From NCBI GenBank assembly GCA_015680685.1, contig MNCI01024892.1, positions 1 through 64,000 on the forward strand: a DNA stretch of 64,000 nucleotides. Direction: 5' to 3'. The notes under the pieces were generated by a model. It searched no databases. It had not been told where the DNA came from and was given only the letters and a program-made list of their open reading frames with translations. Each line of letters opens with the position of its first letter. Position 1 is the stretch's first letter. Positions 46,023 to 56,735 of this stretch are shown here, one piece after another. This stretch comes from Gnetum montanum (taxonomy: Eukaryota > Streptophyta > Gnetopsida > Gnetales > Gnetaceae). Made by a program: the position numbers and the translations under genes.

Positions 46023-47035
46023 TTGATACTTGGATGGATCGACCCGAGAAGTGCTGATAAAGAAGTGCAAAACACCACAAGCAACTCGATAAAGACATTG
46101 TCCTTAGCGACTGGACTAGACATCATTGCACAGTGTTCCGTAGTACATAGGATTGGGAAAGTGAAATTTGTAGTTGGTAGGAAAATGGAGATTGTGGGGA
46201 CTAGTAACTGACCAAGGGATTGTGCTTGGTAAAGGGGATGCTCTGGTGTGTATTATGCTGATCCTTGTCAATAGCCATTGTTTAGCAGACTAGGAATCAA
46301 GACATGCGATGTGCGTCCTTTGGCTGAACAAGACTCTTGGTTAGTATCCAAAAGGACTTGTTGGCAAGACCAAAGCCACGTGATGATGTGTTGCATTCTT
46401 TGGAGGAATAGGGCCCTTGTTTGGTGTTTAGGGGGAGCCTGTTGGTGAAGAGTCAAAGCTATGCAACGAGATGTTTCTTGATGAGCACTTGGTTCCAAGA
46501 CAATTGCCTTCCCTCCTGGGGCTTGTATGGGAAGTTCCAAGGGTCTTTTTTTTCAGGAAGAAGCTTTATTTTAATCTTGTACTCACGCTCAAGTGTTATG
46601 TTGTGTGTTGCAACTGCTTAAAGATGTTACAGTGCACAACAATATGCTCAAATTTTTGAGTGTACTAGGTGTATCAGAGGTGTGGCTGAGTAGAGTATGT
46701 CGGTGAATAGATAGGGAATGTACCGAGAAATTTGGATGTACTAGTGAATAGCTTGATTTAGTCTTGCCACGTGTGCTGTGAACATTGCTTCACCTTGCTA
46801 CTTATGACAAAGTGCATTTTTGTGCGAAAACCTCTGAGTGTCATCCTACAAACACAACTCCAAGGAGACAAGAAAACCATGAGTGAATATGTGAGCTTAG
46901 ACTTAAACAGCTACGGATGGAACAAAGGCACTGTATATGAATGGCAGCAATGTTGGTAGGATCTTTTGATGACGACCGATGTAGTGATTCTAATGAAGTT
47001 TGAATGTGGCCGCAGATTGAGGAACCAGAGATGAA
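46023..47035. other. Element 2 spacer between PPT and border repeats
   Basis: No supported gene. A short block at 46850-46885 matches the host element at 11470-11505. Short open frames exist on both strands without recognisable similarity. Confidence 0.5.
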
Positions 47036-47040
47036 CTTGC

Positions 47041-47475
47041 CAGTTTATAGTTTTAGCGGACTATCATGGGTTAGTTTTATGTCATGACCCATTGGATATT
47101 TCCCATTTAGCATCGTGGTGGACGGTACGTTGCCAATTTCTAGTCTTAGCGGACTGTGAAGAGGCAAACCAATTTATAGTGTTAGCGGACTCTGGCGAGT
47201 GCGACTATGGCAGTTTACTATCGTGCTGGACGGGTGCTAGTTTATCGTCATTATGGACATTGTGTGGTATCAGTTTATCGTCATGATGCCGGGATGGGCT
47301 GTGGTATCAGTTTTAAGTCATGATCTAGGACTGTTCTATGGTATCAGTTTACCTTCATGATTCCAGGACGAGCTGTGGTATCAGTTTATAGTCGTGATCC
47401 AGGACTGTTCTATGGTATCAGTTTACCGTCATGATTCCAGGACGAGCTGTGGTATCAGTTTATAGTCATGACATG
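47041..47475. repeat. Border repeat block of element 2, after integrase
   Basis: The last six units start CAGTTT at 47271, 47308, 47345, 47381, 47419 and 47456, a period of 36-38 bp (TATCAGTTTAYNGTCATGAT, then CAGGAC and a GTGG tail). Five or six looser units precede them from 47041 with TTTATAGT...GCGGACT. It lies between the pol stop codon and the 3' spacer, as in element 3. Confidence 0.85.
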
Positions 47476-47502
47476 AGGACTCGCACGTACCTGAGCTTGT
47501 AT

Positions 47503-50500
47503 TCAAATATAGAATGGTTCCAGGAACAAGTGATTGGTTGGATTTGCAAGCTCATTTCCTTCCATATCAGTTAACTTGAATGCTCCATTGTCGTATGCTT
47601 TGGTGACCAAGTAAGGCCCTTCCCAGTTGGCTGAGAATTTATCTGGGTGTTCCCAAATGGCCTTGAGTACAAGGTCTCCTTCTTTGATGGGGTGCTTATG
47701 AATGTCATGCCGATGGCGTTGTCATTGTTGCTTTTGGTACCATTCAATCTAATTGAGTGCACGTGTGCGTTCTTCCTCCACCGAGTCCAGGTCGATGATG
47801 CACAGGACATTGTTTTGTCCTTCGTCAAGGAGTCCAGAAAGTGTGATCCTTAAAGATGGTACCTGTAATTCCAAAGGTAAAATAGCTTCTGAACCATAAA
47901 TAAGACTATATGGCATTTTACCTATTGAAGTCCGATGTGTAGTATGATATGCCCACAATGTGTATACCAATTGTTTGTGCCATCTTCGCTTGCTTTGGGT
48001 AAGCATCTTTTTAAGTATAGTAATGATGATTTTGTTGGTGGCCTCTGCTTGCCCATTGCTCTGAGGGTAGTAAGGGGATGAGAATGAGTTTTTGATCCCC
48101 AGACTTTCACAAAAGGTTTTTGTTTCGGCATTGCTAAATTGTGGCTCGTTATCGGTGATGATGATCATAGGGATGCTAAAACGGGTTACAATGTTTTCGA
48201 GAATGAAGTTGCACACATGTTTAGATGTAGTCTTTTGAAGGGGAACAACTTCTACCCACTTCGTGAAGTATTCTGTTACGGTTATGATGAAACTATGCCC
48301 TATAGAAGATGAGGGTGTTATTGGTCCGATAAGGTCCAACCCCCACTTTTGAAAGGGCCATGTGATTTGCGCTGTACGCAACTCATTTGGTGGGACATGG
48401 ATTAGATTACCGTGTCTTTGATAGGTACTACATGTTTTAGCCTTGGAGAGACAATCATACTCCATGTGTGGCCAATAGTAGCCTAAGCGCCTTATTTTTG
48501 TTGCCATTGCTTTTGGTGCTATGTGTCCTCCGCATAGTCTGTCGTGTACTTGTTCAACGATGGTTTGGGTATCAGTATTACCAACGCATGTTAGCAATAT
48601 GCCTTCGTAGGATCGGTGACACAATGTGTCCCCTACTAGTACGTACTGCCTAGAATGATTTCGTACCACGTCTTTTTGTGCGTTCATTAAGTGTTGCGGT
48701 GTTTCACCACGTAGAAGGTACTCTTTTATGTCATCATACCATTCTATCGCATGTGTTGTACTAATAGACGCTATTGACAATGTATCAAGGGCATCGGTTA
48801 TTGGTTCGGCACAACTGGTTATGGAGCTTGGCAATGTATGGAACATGTCAGGCAATATGTTTAATGCTAAGGTGGCTAGTGCGTCTGCGATGGTATTATC
48901 ATTTCTGGAGACGTGTTGCTCATCGATGTTTTCGAATCACCTCATTAAGTGTTTTGCCAAGTCACAGTATGGTTGTAAATGTTGCGTTTTGCATGTATAA
49001 ATATCTNNNNNNNNNNNNNNNNNNNNNNNNNNNNNNNNNNNNNNNNNNNNNNNNNNNNNNNNNNNNNNNNNNNNNNNNNNNNNNNNNNNNNNNNNNNNNN
49101 NNNNNNNNNNNNNNNNNNNNNNNNNNNNNNNNNNNNNNNNNNNNNNNNNNNNNNNNNNNNNNNNNNNNNNNNNNNNNNNNNNNNNNNNNNNNNNNNNNNN
49201 NNNNNNNNNNNNNNNNNNNNNNNNNNNNNNNNNNNNNNNNNNNNNNNNNNNNNNNNNNNNNNNNNNNNNNNNNNNNNNNNNNNNNNNNNNNNNNNNNNNN
49301 NNNNNNNNNNNNNNNNNNNNNNNNNNNNNNNNNNNNNNNNNNNNNNNNNNNNNNNNNNNNNNNNNNNNNNNNNNNNNNNNNNNNNNNNNNNNNNNNNNNN
49401 NNNNNNNNNNNNNNNNNNNNNNNNNNNNNNNNNNNNNNNNNNNNNNNNNNNNNNNNNNNNNNNNNNNNNNNNNNNNNNNNNNNNNNNNNNNNNNNNNNNN
49501 NNNNNNNNNNNNNNNNNNNNNNNNNNNNNNNNNNNNNNNNNNNNNNNNNNNNNNNNNNNNNNNNNNNNNNNNNNNNNNNNNNNNNNNNNNNNNNNNNNNN
49601 NNNNNNNNNNNNNNNNNNNNNNNNNNNNNNNNNNNNNNNNNNNNNNNNNNNNNNNNNNNNNNNNNNNNNNNNNNNNNNNNNNNNNNNNNNNNNNNNNNNN
49701 NNNNNNNNNNNNNNNNNNNNNNNNNNNNNNNNNNNNNNNNNNNNNNNNNNNNNNNNNNNNNNNNNNNNNNNNNNNNNNNNNNNNNNNNNNNNNNNNNNNN
49801 NNNNNNNNNNNNNNNNNNNNNNNNNNNNNNNNNNNNNNNNNNNNNNNNNNNNNNNNNNNNNNNNNNNNNNNNNNNNNNNNNNNNNNNNNNNNNNNNNNNN
49901 NNNNNNNNNNNNNNNNNNNNNNNNNNNNNNNNNNNNNNNNNNNNNACATAATCATTGAGCGAGTGCAGCATGTAGTCGCTAAAGATGAATGTCATCGCCC
50001 TTTGATATGTGGCCCTATCATTCTTGAGGTCGAAGGGCATCATTGTATAATAAAAGGTTCCCCATGGTGTCATAAAGGTAGTTCGGAGCTAATGTTCCGA
50101 ATTAATGCGTATCTGGTTGTATCCCAAGAAACCATCCATAAAAGATAATAGGGCGTGCCTGGCAGTTGAGTCGACAAGTTGATCGATGTTGGGTAGGGGA
50201 AAATCATCTTTTATGGTTGCTACGTTTAGATCCCAGAAGTCAATGCATAAGCGAATGCTTCCGTTCTTCTTCGAGACAATGACCATGTTGGATACCCAAT
50301 TGACGTAATCGACAGCCCGAATGAAATTGGCCTGGTAAAGTTTGGTGATCTCATTGCGAACTGCCAATGCCACCTCAAGTTTAACCTTTTATGCCTTTTG
50401 TTTCACTGGCCTTAACTTTGGATCAAGGATAATATTATGTTGGAAGATTCGAGGATCCAGTCCAGGCATGTCTGTGTATGACCAAGCGAATGCCTTTATG

Positions 50501-50821
50501 TTGTCCCTAAGTACTTTCTCTATGTCTTTGGCCAGTTAGGGTTGCAGTAATGTACTTAGTTTTAATATTTTAATTTCTCCATTGGGCATGGCGATGGGGG
50601 TTCGGTCAACGGGTCTTTAGTGATGTTTTCAGCCTCTATGTCAAGGGGCTTTGTCATACCTTTATAGTTATCTAGTGTTTTCTGTGTTGAGGCTATGACT
50701 GCATCGTCCATTGATAAACTTAAGTGGATGAGATTTATGTCAATGTCCCTTGCAATCTTTCTGTACGGCCCATCGATGATTGACGGTGTGGATAGATGCT
50801 GACAATCCATCGGGCTTGCTC
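47503..50821 (-). pseudogene. pol: pol of element 2: RT, (gap), aRNase H end, integrase
   Basis: On the minus strand a PR-RT linker begins at 50821 after an acceptor-like site. RT blocks follow: ITKLYQANFIRAVDYVNWV, LCIDFWDLN, FMDGFLGYNQIRIN, and TPWGTFYYTMMPFDLKN near 50060. The gap removes YMDD and both RNase H cores. After it come the end of the second RNase H (HLQPYCDLAKHLMR, TIADALATLAL) and a 368-codon open integrase frame (48855-47749): GHIAPKAMATKIRRLGYYWP, WGLDLIGPI, IITDNEPQF and GQAEATNK, giving D, D and E. The zinc-binding region reads TCSTYQ, so the second Cys of CxxC is Tyr. The C-terminus continues past two stops to NHLFLEPFYI at 47503. Confidence 0.9.
49007..49945. other. Assembly gap (939 N)
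   Basis: Unknown bases inside element 2 pol. By comparison with element 3 they should hold the RT catalytic box, the gypsy RNase H and most of the second RNase H. Frames through the N stretch are not evidence of coding. Confidence 1.
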
Positions 50822-50845
50822 CTGCCAATAAACAGAGAGCAGAAT
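50822..50845 (-). promoter_or_regulatory. Candidate splice acceptor before RT (element 2)
   Basis: The minus strand reads TCTGCTCTCTGTTTATTGGCAG directly before GAGCAAGCCCGATGG. In Ogre-type Tat elements an intron between PR and RT is established; this site fits such an acceptor. No convincing donor was found at the end of PR; a weak candidate is GTTAAA near 56785. Confidence 0.55.
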
Positions 50846-50917
50846 GAGGTGATGAGTATTGTTCGATGTTCTCAGGCAACTTAAATTGTGTGCATGTGGT
50901 GTGCACATGCATAATGG

Positions 50918-51070
50918 TGGTTTATTGTCACACCGGGACGCATGGCAATTTAAGGCCTTACCGGGTCATGGGTGGCAGTTTAACGCCTTACCGGGCCGAA
51001 TGTTATCCACAAGTGGTAGTTTAAGGCCTTACCGGGCCGTAGGGGATTTGTATGTGGCAGTTTAAGGCCA
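50918..51070. repeat. Border repeat block of element 2, between RT and gene A
   Basis: Five units: TTTATTGTCACACCGGGAC, AATTTAAGGCCTTACCGGGT, AGTTTAACGCCTTACCGGGC, AGTTTAAGGCCTTACCGGGC and AGTTTAAGGCCATACCGGGC, at spacings of about 30-47 bp. Confidence 0.88.
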
Positions 51071-51248
51071 TACCGGGCTGTATAATGTTTGCGCTAGAAT
51101 GTTCGGTGTGAACACATGAAGTTGGGTTTACAGGGGAACCGAGATGTAGTAATATTCGTTTTGTTTTAACTATATATTTTTTCTTTCATTTTTAAACAAA
51201 TTTTAATTAAGATAAGTTAAAAAAAGCAAAAAAAAAGCAACAAACAAC

Positions 51249-51290
51249 AAGGCAGCGGCAGTGGCAGCAGTGGCGGTGGCAGCGTTGGAG
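51249..51290. repeat. GGCAGC/GGCGGT trinucleotide-like repeat
   Basis: An imperfect run of GGCAGCGGCAGTGGCAGCAG-type units directly upstream of the gene A TATA box. Confidence 0.8.
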
Positions 51291-51293
51291 CGC

Positions 51294-51301
51294 TATAAAT
51301 A
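51294..51301 (+). promoter_or_regulatory. TATA box of antisense gene A in element 2
   Basis: CGCTATAAATAAGG lies 287 bases upstream of the gene A ATG at 51581. It supports a plus-strand promoter independent of the LTR. The interval to the ATG contains repeated AGCGTAAGCGTAAA words. Confidence 0.6.
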
Positions 51302-51339
51302 AGGCAGAGGCGTCATTTGTTACCATGTGGAATTTGCAG

Positions 51340-52400
51340 CGAGCGTAGACATCGAGTGTAAATCCTAAGCGTAAGCGTAAATCCTAAGCGTAAGCGTAGA
51401 CGACGAAACCTGAGCATAAGCGTAAATGACCCAAACCCCAACGTAAACCTCTAACTCTGGCATAAGCATAAACTTCCAACTTGGGCGTAGAGGCTCAGCA
51501 TGAGCGTAGAGGTTCAAGTGTCGGCGTAGAGACTCATACTCCGGCGTAAACTTTTCAATCCCAGCGTAGAGAACGCCGAGATGGGCAAAGGCAAGGAAGT
51601 GGAAGGCCAGGGGAGGAAGGGACCTGACCTGACCTTCACGAAGGAGAGTAAGGCCATGCTGCAGTGTCTGCTCAGGCCGAGGATTCTATCGTGGCCTGGA
51701 TTATCACACAGGTAGGCTCTGATCCTACCTCTGTTAGTTATTTTCATCTGTACAAGTTTCTTAGTGTAGTCAGTCAGCGTAGAGGGTTTCGGCATATACG
51801 CCAAGCATAGACAGTTAATGTAGATAATTTCCTTGGAGTATACACCTAGCGTAGACAATTAGTGTAGAGGATTTCTATATGCTGAGTGTAAGTTCACAAC
51901 GTGGAGGGTTTCTAGAGCGTAGAGCGTATACTGCGCGTAGCCTAAGTTGTTTGTAGTGTAATCAGTTTTCGTCAATGCACAGCGTAAACAAATTTTACTA
52001 GCATGAAGCGTAGATGATTTTATCAGCGTATACGCTAACTGTTCGTAGATCTTTTACAGTGTCCGCCGTAGACTATTTACACAGCGTATACGCTGAAGGC
52101 TTCTATGGCGTACACGCTGAGGGTTTTTACAGCGTATACGTTGAGCGTGAACAGTTAATTGTTTTCAAGTGGGATTCAGTGTAGACCTGTTTTCATGGTG
52201 TATGGTGTGAAATGTTTTCGGCGTAAACTTATTTGCACAATGTTCAGCGTAAACTGTTTGTACGGCGTATACGCTAGCTGTTTTCCATGACGTATACACT
52301 GACTATTTTCCACTACGTATACGCTGACTATTTGCCACGGCGTATACGCTGACTGTAAACTGTTTCATAGCGTATACTCTAACGATTTTTTTATAGCGTA
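51340..52400. repeat. GCGTA/GTATAC motif array around exon 1 and intron 1 of gene A
   Basis: The 5' part (51340-51570) is dominated by AGCGTAAGCGTAAA and GGCGTAGAG half-sites. Intron 1 (51712-52518) holds at least ten GCGTATACGCT-type palindromes between about 52024 and 52380, spaced 25-50 bp apart. The same motif fills the LTR U3 and the leader of this element. Confidence 0.85.
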
Positions 52401-55400
52401 ACACTGAGCATGAATGGTTTGTAATTCTTCTAAGTGTTGGCCTACAATCATGGAAGTTTGTTGTTTCATCTGCTTTTCATGTATGGCTGATCTACCGTGG
52501 CATTTTGGTTGCTTGCAGGGACACTGAACCATTTTTCCTGGTGGTTGAGCTAGTAGGGGTACTGACATGGTTTGGCCCTATTGAGGCCGATGAACCTACC
52601 CCGGATCTGACCATTGACAACAATGGGGTCTGGTTCAGGGAAGGAATGTGTGAATTCCTCGCTTTCATGCTGGATAGGTTCAAAGTGGTTATCTGGTCAC
52701 ACCTAAGTGAACTGGTGGCACAGAGCGTGCTTGAGGCAATGTTGCCGAGAGCTGTGGAGGGTGTCGCGGTCTTCATAGAAGATATCGATGAGGGGCCGCT
52801 TATAACTGAGGATGGTTCTTCCAGCGGGCCTAGGTCTACACACCCGTTAGTGCACGTGTGGGCTCAATTGCCGCGGGGGCAGGACTATCTCAACAACACC
52901 CTATTTTTTGCCGCGTGTGCGTATACGCTATTCCAGAACCCTCCTAGCATCATGTACCGGGTGGATAGGTAGGATCATTTAAGCTTATTGTTTCTATTTT
53001 TTATGTCGTTTGGCATTTGCTTTTGTTTTGACATCCGTTCATTTGTAGGCCCCGAGTCAACCTAGATGGAACATGTGTTGAGGATGATGGGCTTGCTCTA
53101 GCTCGTACCACACTAGAGACCTTTATGGCAGGTCCCACCCTTAGTGGAGCTATATTAGCTCAAACCAAGGGTGATATTATCCACTTCCACAAACGGTTCT
53201 CTAGAGCGTTCGCAATGTGCAAAGCTTGTGGATGGTTGCATGGATATTGGTCGCATAAGGGACCAATTTTTCCTCGTGACTCTGACTTGGGTAGCACATC
53301 TAAGTCCACAACTGAAGGTAAGTGACTATATTTTCTAAATGTTTTAACATGTTGGTTCAATTGCCAGGGGTTATACTGATATGATGATTTCGAATTATAT
53401 CTACAGTTGATGTCCCTCCTAGCGGAGACCCTATTGCAACTAGACGAACTGAGAGTACTCTCTCCATGAAGTTCGGGGAGATCAGTAAGGCTCAAAAATG
53501 GTTGCACACTCGTGCCCCGCCATCCATCATTCGTTGTTTAGAAGATGCTAGCCTTATGGGGCTCTTTACGACCCCAAGCCCTGATGTGTCAATAGCAGAA
53601 ATGATCGGGATCGTAGATTCCTTCAATGAGTCTGTCTCTTACTACAGCACCCGGATTAAGGGTGTTAAGATAGTTTTCCATCTGTCGCCTAAATTCTTTT
53701 CAAACTTGTTTGGTGTACCGACGGATGGTATAAATGTAGTTTTAGATAGGGCTCATAAAGAGCTCCATACGGTTTGTGAATTAGAGGATTGGTTGAGCGT
53801 TACCAAGGGTGCAAAGGGATTCCCTATGTAGGGGAAGTCAAAAGTTGAGGAAGTAAATGAACTATATCCCTTGTTTAGGACACGGGTATTCCCTAAATCC
53901 CTTTCCTAGGTGTGGAGTCTTAGGGTCGAAGCCGTACGTATTATGCGAACTGTCCTAGAAATCGGCATGTGTTATAACTGGGCCCAATTTTTGTTGTTGG
54001 GCCTTCACAAAGAGATAGTGCGATTGCGCTCAAATGTCGAGGCGTAGTCTCACTTTACCTTTGCATTCTTTGAAAGTTATCTTCGCCGTTTAGCCGAGTT
54101 TCTAGTGGTTCGTACGGACAACAAGTATGTTCTGCAGGATCACGGTCAACTATCTCATCCGTGGATCAACCACTTGTTTGACATTACCGAGTCCCAAGAT
54201 GCGCCTGAGGGAATTGATGAATCCGTATCTATCATGACAAGGGGGTCATCTAGTACCTCAATCCACACACATGATAGTTTGGGATTTGAGCCAGACGATG
54301 TGCCTTATACTACGAAAAGAGCAGAACAGGTCATCAAAGAGACCATTGGCAAGGCTAAGTCGAAGCTAGCAAAGCGTGAACGTTCAACCGAGGAGGCCTC
54401 AAATGTGGACGAGCCACGAGTTAAGCGTATACGGTTCAAGATGCCTGCCCGAGGTAAGTAAACTTAGTACACTTGTTACTTTATCGTTTTCTTCTTATTC
54501 ATAATTTTTACTTTGACCACTTACATGCCGCTAATTCCTTCAAACTTGACTCAAGAAGTGAGAAGGCAGGAACTAGAGACTATCATTGAAGAGGAGGAGG
54601 CTAACACAGAGCTAAATACTAAGGAGGAAGATGTGGGCAAAGATCAGGTGGGAGGGACAGAAGAGTTGAGGGAAGACACCACAGAAACTGAGCTTGTGGA
54701 TGACTAGAGTGGTGTCGATGAAATGTTCAACAGCTTCCTTAAGGGAAAACTGGACTTAGGCGAACCCCCAGAAGGGGACAAAGAACATGGTATGTTTTCT
54801 TTTATTTCATTATTGGTGCTTTGCAAGCCATTGTCTCTATGGTGTCTTACTTTTTATTTTTATATCGCTTCCAGACGAAGGTAGTGAACCATAACGATGC
54901 GGTTGGACGTGCCCATGAAAACGGTTCCCCCTGAAAGGATCGTGGAGGTTAGTTCGTCTTGCACTTGTGGGCCATTTACTTGGACAAAGATTCCAAGTAA
55001 AATGGATTTTGTGGTTGGGATCACTAAGGAGGTTGTTGAACGAATTCAGGAAGCCCACCTTGAGATAGGTATATATGTTTCGAGTTGTTTGTAGCTTTAG
55101 AGTTTCACACCCTGTTTTTGTCATTTTAGCATTTGTTCTTTTCGTGTGTATAGGTGTCAAACTGAGGTGGGATCCTTCTGAGACAATTAGCATAGAGAGT
55201 TTGCCCACACTATCCCCAGAAGTCAAGTAGGTTCCAAGGCCAGTTTATGAGGAGGTGGTGGAGAGTCTCGTACATAATGCCAAATCGCTGTGGACCTATA
55301 GATGTTCCGTCGAACAGTTGTGGTTACAAATTCAAGCAAAGGAGAAAGAAGTTTCCAAGTTGTCAGTTGAGCGTGATGATCTCAAGGCTCGGTATGAGTT

Positions 55401-56054
55401 CGCCTCTGCTAAACTGAGTGGTGATCGCTCTTGGCGAACTTCTGAGGTCACGTATACCAAGTATTGGAATCTGCTCAATCGTCATGCGTCACTGACCTGG
55501 AGACTAGCGGAGCGTAAGGCTCAAATAGATCTACTGAACCTCAAGTGTCAAGATTGGAAAGCTTTCGCTTCCAAGGTACGCAAATCGGGTCAGGATGAAA
55601 AGAACCACAAACATCATTATAAGAAATCATTGAAGGAGGTGTCCATTGAAAAGCGTCAACTGGAAATATTTGTGGAGGGTCTAGGTCTGCGCTCTGCTTT
55701 TGATACCTTTGCTCAAAACATAACTGTTGAGATGGAATCGCCTACAAGGGTGATTACAACTGCTTTTGGGGAAGTATCAGTGGGTGAATTCCCTTTAAAA
55801 CGTCCCACTTGGTCAGCTGTTGACAAGGGGAAGACCTTGGTAGATGTCGACCTAGGCCTTGATGGGACCGATTGGACGAGTGTCTCAGAAGAGGAAATCC
55901 TTCGCTGACTGGAATTCGGCTTAGGGGGATCTCCTACAGTAAGAATTTCATTATCATGACATTCGTTCGCTGTATAATATTTAAAAGTCCTTTTTTGTCC
56001 TTATGTTGATTATTTCTTTTGCATTTTCAGGAACAAGGCGATGATGATGTTTAA
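51581..56054 (+). pseudogene. Gene A of element 2: eight-exon antisense gene, FCP1-like pseudophosphatase domain, transposon-protein-like domain, coiled coil
   Basis: Exons: 51581-51711, 52519-52968, 53049-53317, 53407-54453, 54556-54789, 54875-55068, 55154-55938, 56031-56054; about 1040 codons, all introns GT-AG. Exon 2 has the FCP1/SCP-type HAD layout: FFLVVELVGVLTWFG, REGMCEFLAFMLDRF, VVIWSHL and NTLFFAACAYTLFQNP. The catalytic DxDG and DDSP motifs are replaced (ELVG, AACA), so phosphatase activity is unlikely. Exon 4 (VKIVFHLSPKFFSNLFGVPT, FRTRVFPKSL, CYNWAQFLLLGLHKEI) resembles plant transposon-type proteins; its end is basic (KRIRFKMPARG). Exon 5 is acidic; exon 7 is a Lys/Glu/Leu coiled coil. 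Three TAG stops in exon 4 (53829, 53907, 54045), TAGs near 54706 and 55228, a frameshift in exon 6 and TGA at 55906 break it. It is antisense to gag-pol and has its own TATA box. The role is unknown. Confidence 0.85.
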
Positions 56055-56504
56055 GAAGCTGGCCCCAGTGGGGGGGCGGCCCATGATGCCAGCGGATCTA
56101 AAGGGGACGATCCTCTCATTCCGGATGTTTAGTTTCTCTCCCTTTTTTTGTTTTTTATGAAATCATTCTGACCCAAATTTATGCAGGAATTGTAAATTGA
56201 AAATTTTGAGTTATGTTGAATAGATGGATGAAAACAGTTAACTCTTGTAATTGTACATCATTGCATGTATATATATGAAAAATTGTTTTTGTTAATTTTG
56301 AGTTTAATTGTAAACATGACACAGCAGTGTAAAATGTTTTGGTTTGTTTTTTTTTTTTTTTTTTTGAGAGTAATGCATGGATGTAATCATAAGTAGAACT
56401 GTAATTACGAGCGAAAGATAATTGCAAAAAGAGAAAACATGGCAATGCAAGCGTAAATTCGAACTGTGAATGGGAACCTAAAAAAAAGCAAAGTAGAAGT
56501 GGAT
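56055..56504. other. Interval between gene A and border repeats, no gene seen
   Basis: It contains the probable 3' UTR of gene A, AT-rich, with a T-run at about 56347-56364. No coding signal. Confidence 0.5.
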
Positions 56505-56735
56505 GGTCTAGTTTAAGGCCATTTCGGGCCACTTGTACTAGTTTAAGGCCATTTCGGGCCATGCGTAAACAAGAGAAGTTTCAAGTGATCTGAGTTGATT
56601 TCTTAAGTGACTGACCATTTCTGATTGTGGCTAGTTTTATGTCGTTGCAGACATGATAGTTTAACGTCATTCCGAACTTGGAATGCAGTTTGATGTCGTT
56701 TCGGAGTTGTTGTAGTTTAACGTCGTCTCGGATAG
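56505..56735. repeat. Border repeat block of element 2, between gene A and PR
   Basis: Two clean units CTAGTTTAAGGCCATTTCGG near 56510 and 56534. Looser units near 56632 (TAGTTTTATGTCGTTGCAGA), 56659, 56684 and 56711 (TAGTTTAACGTCGTCTCGGA). Same family as 50918-51070. Confidence 0.85.

Noticed and set aside
45434-46070. Open frames rich in Tyr-Thr-Pro-Ser-Val-Tyr-Ala in the LTR of element 2
   Set aside because: They translate the GTATAC repeat array. The same effect appears at 61153-61536 and 62377-62795.
48774-50148. Plus-strand open frames across the second N gap
   Set aside because: Artefact of the gap; the minus strand carries pol on both sides.
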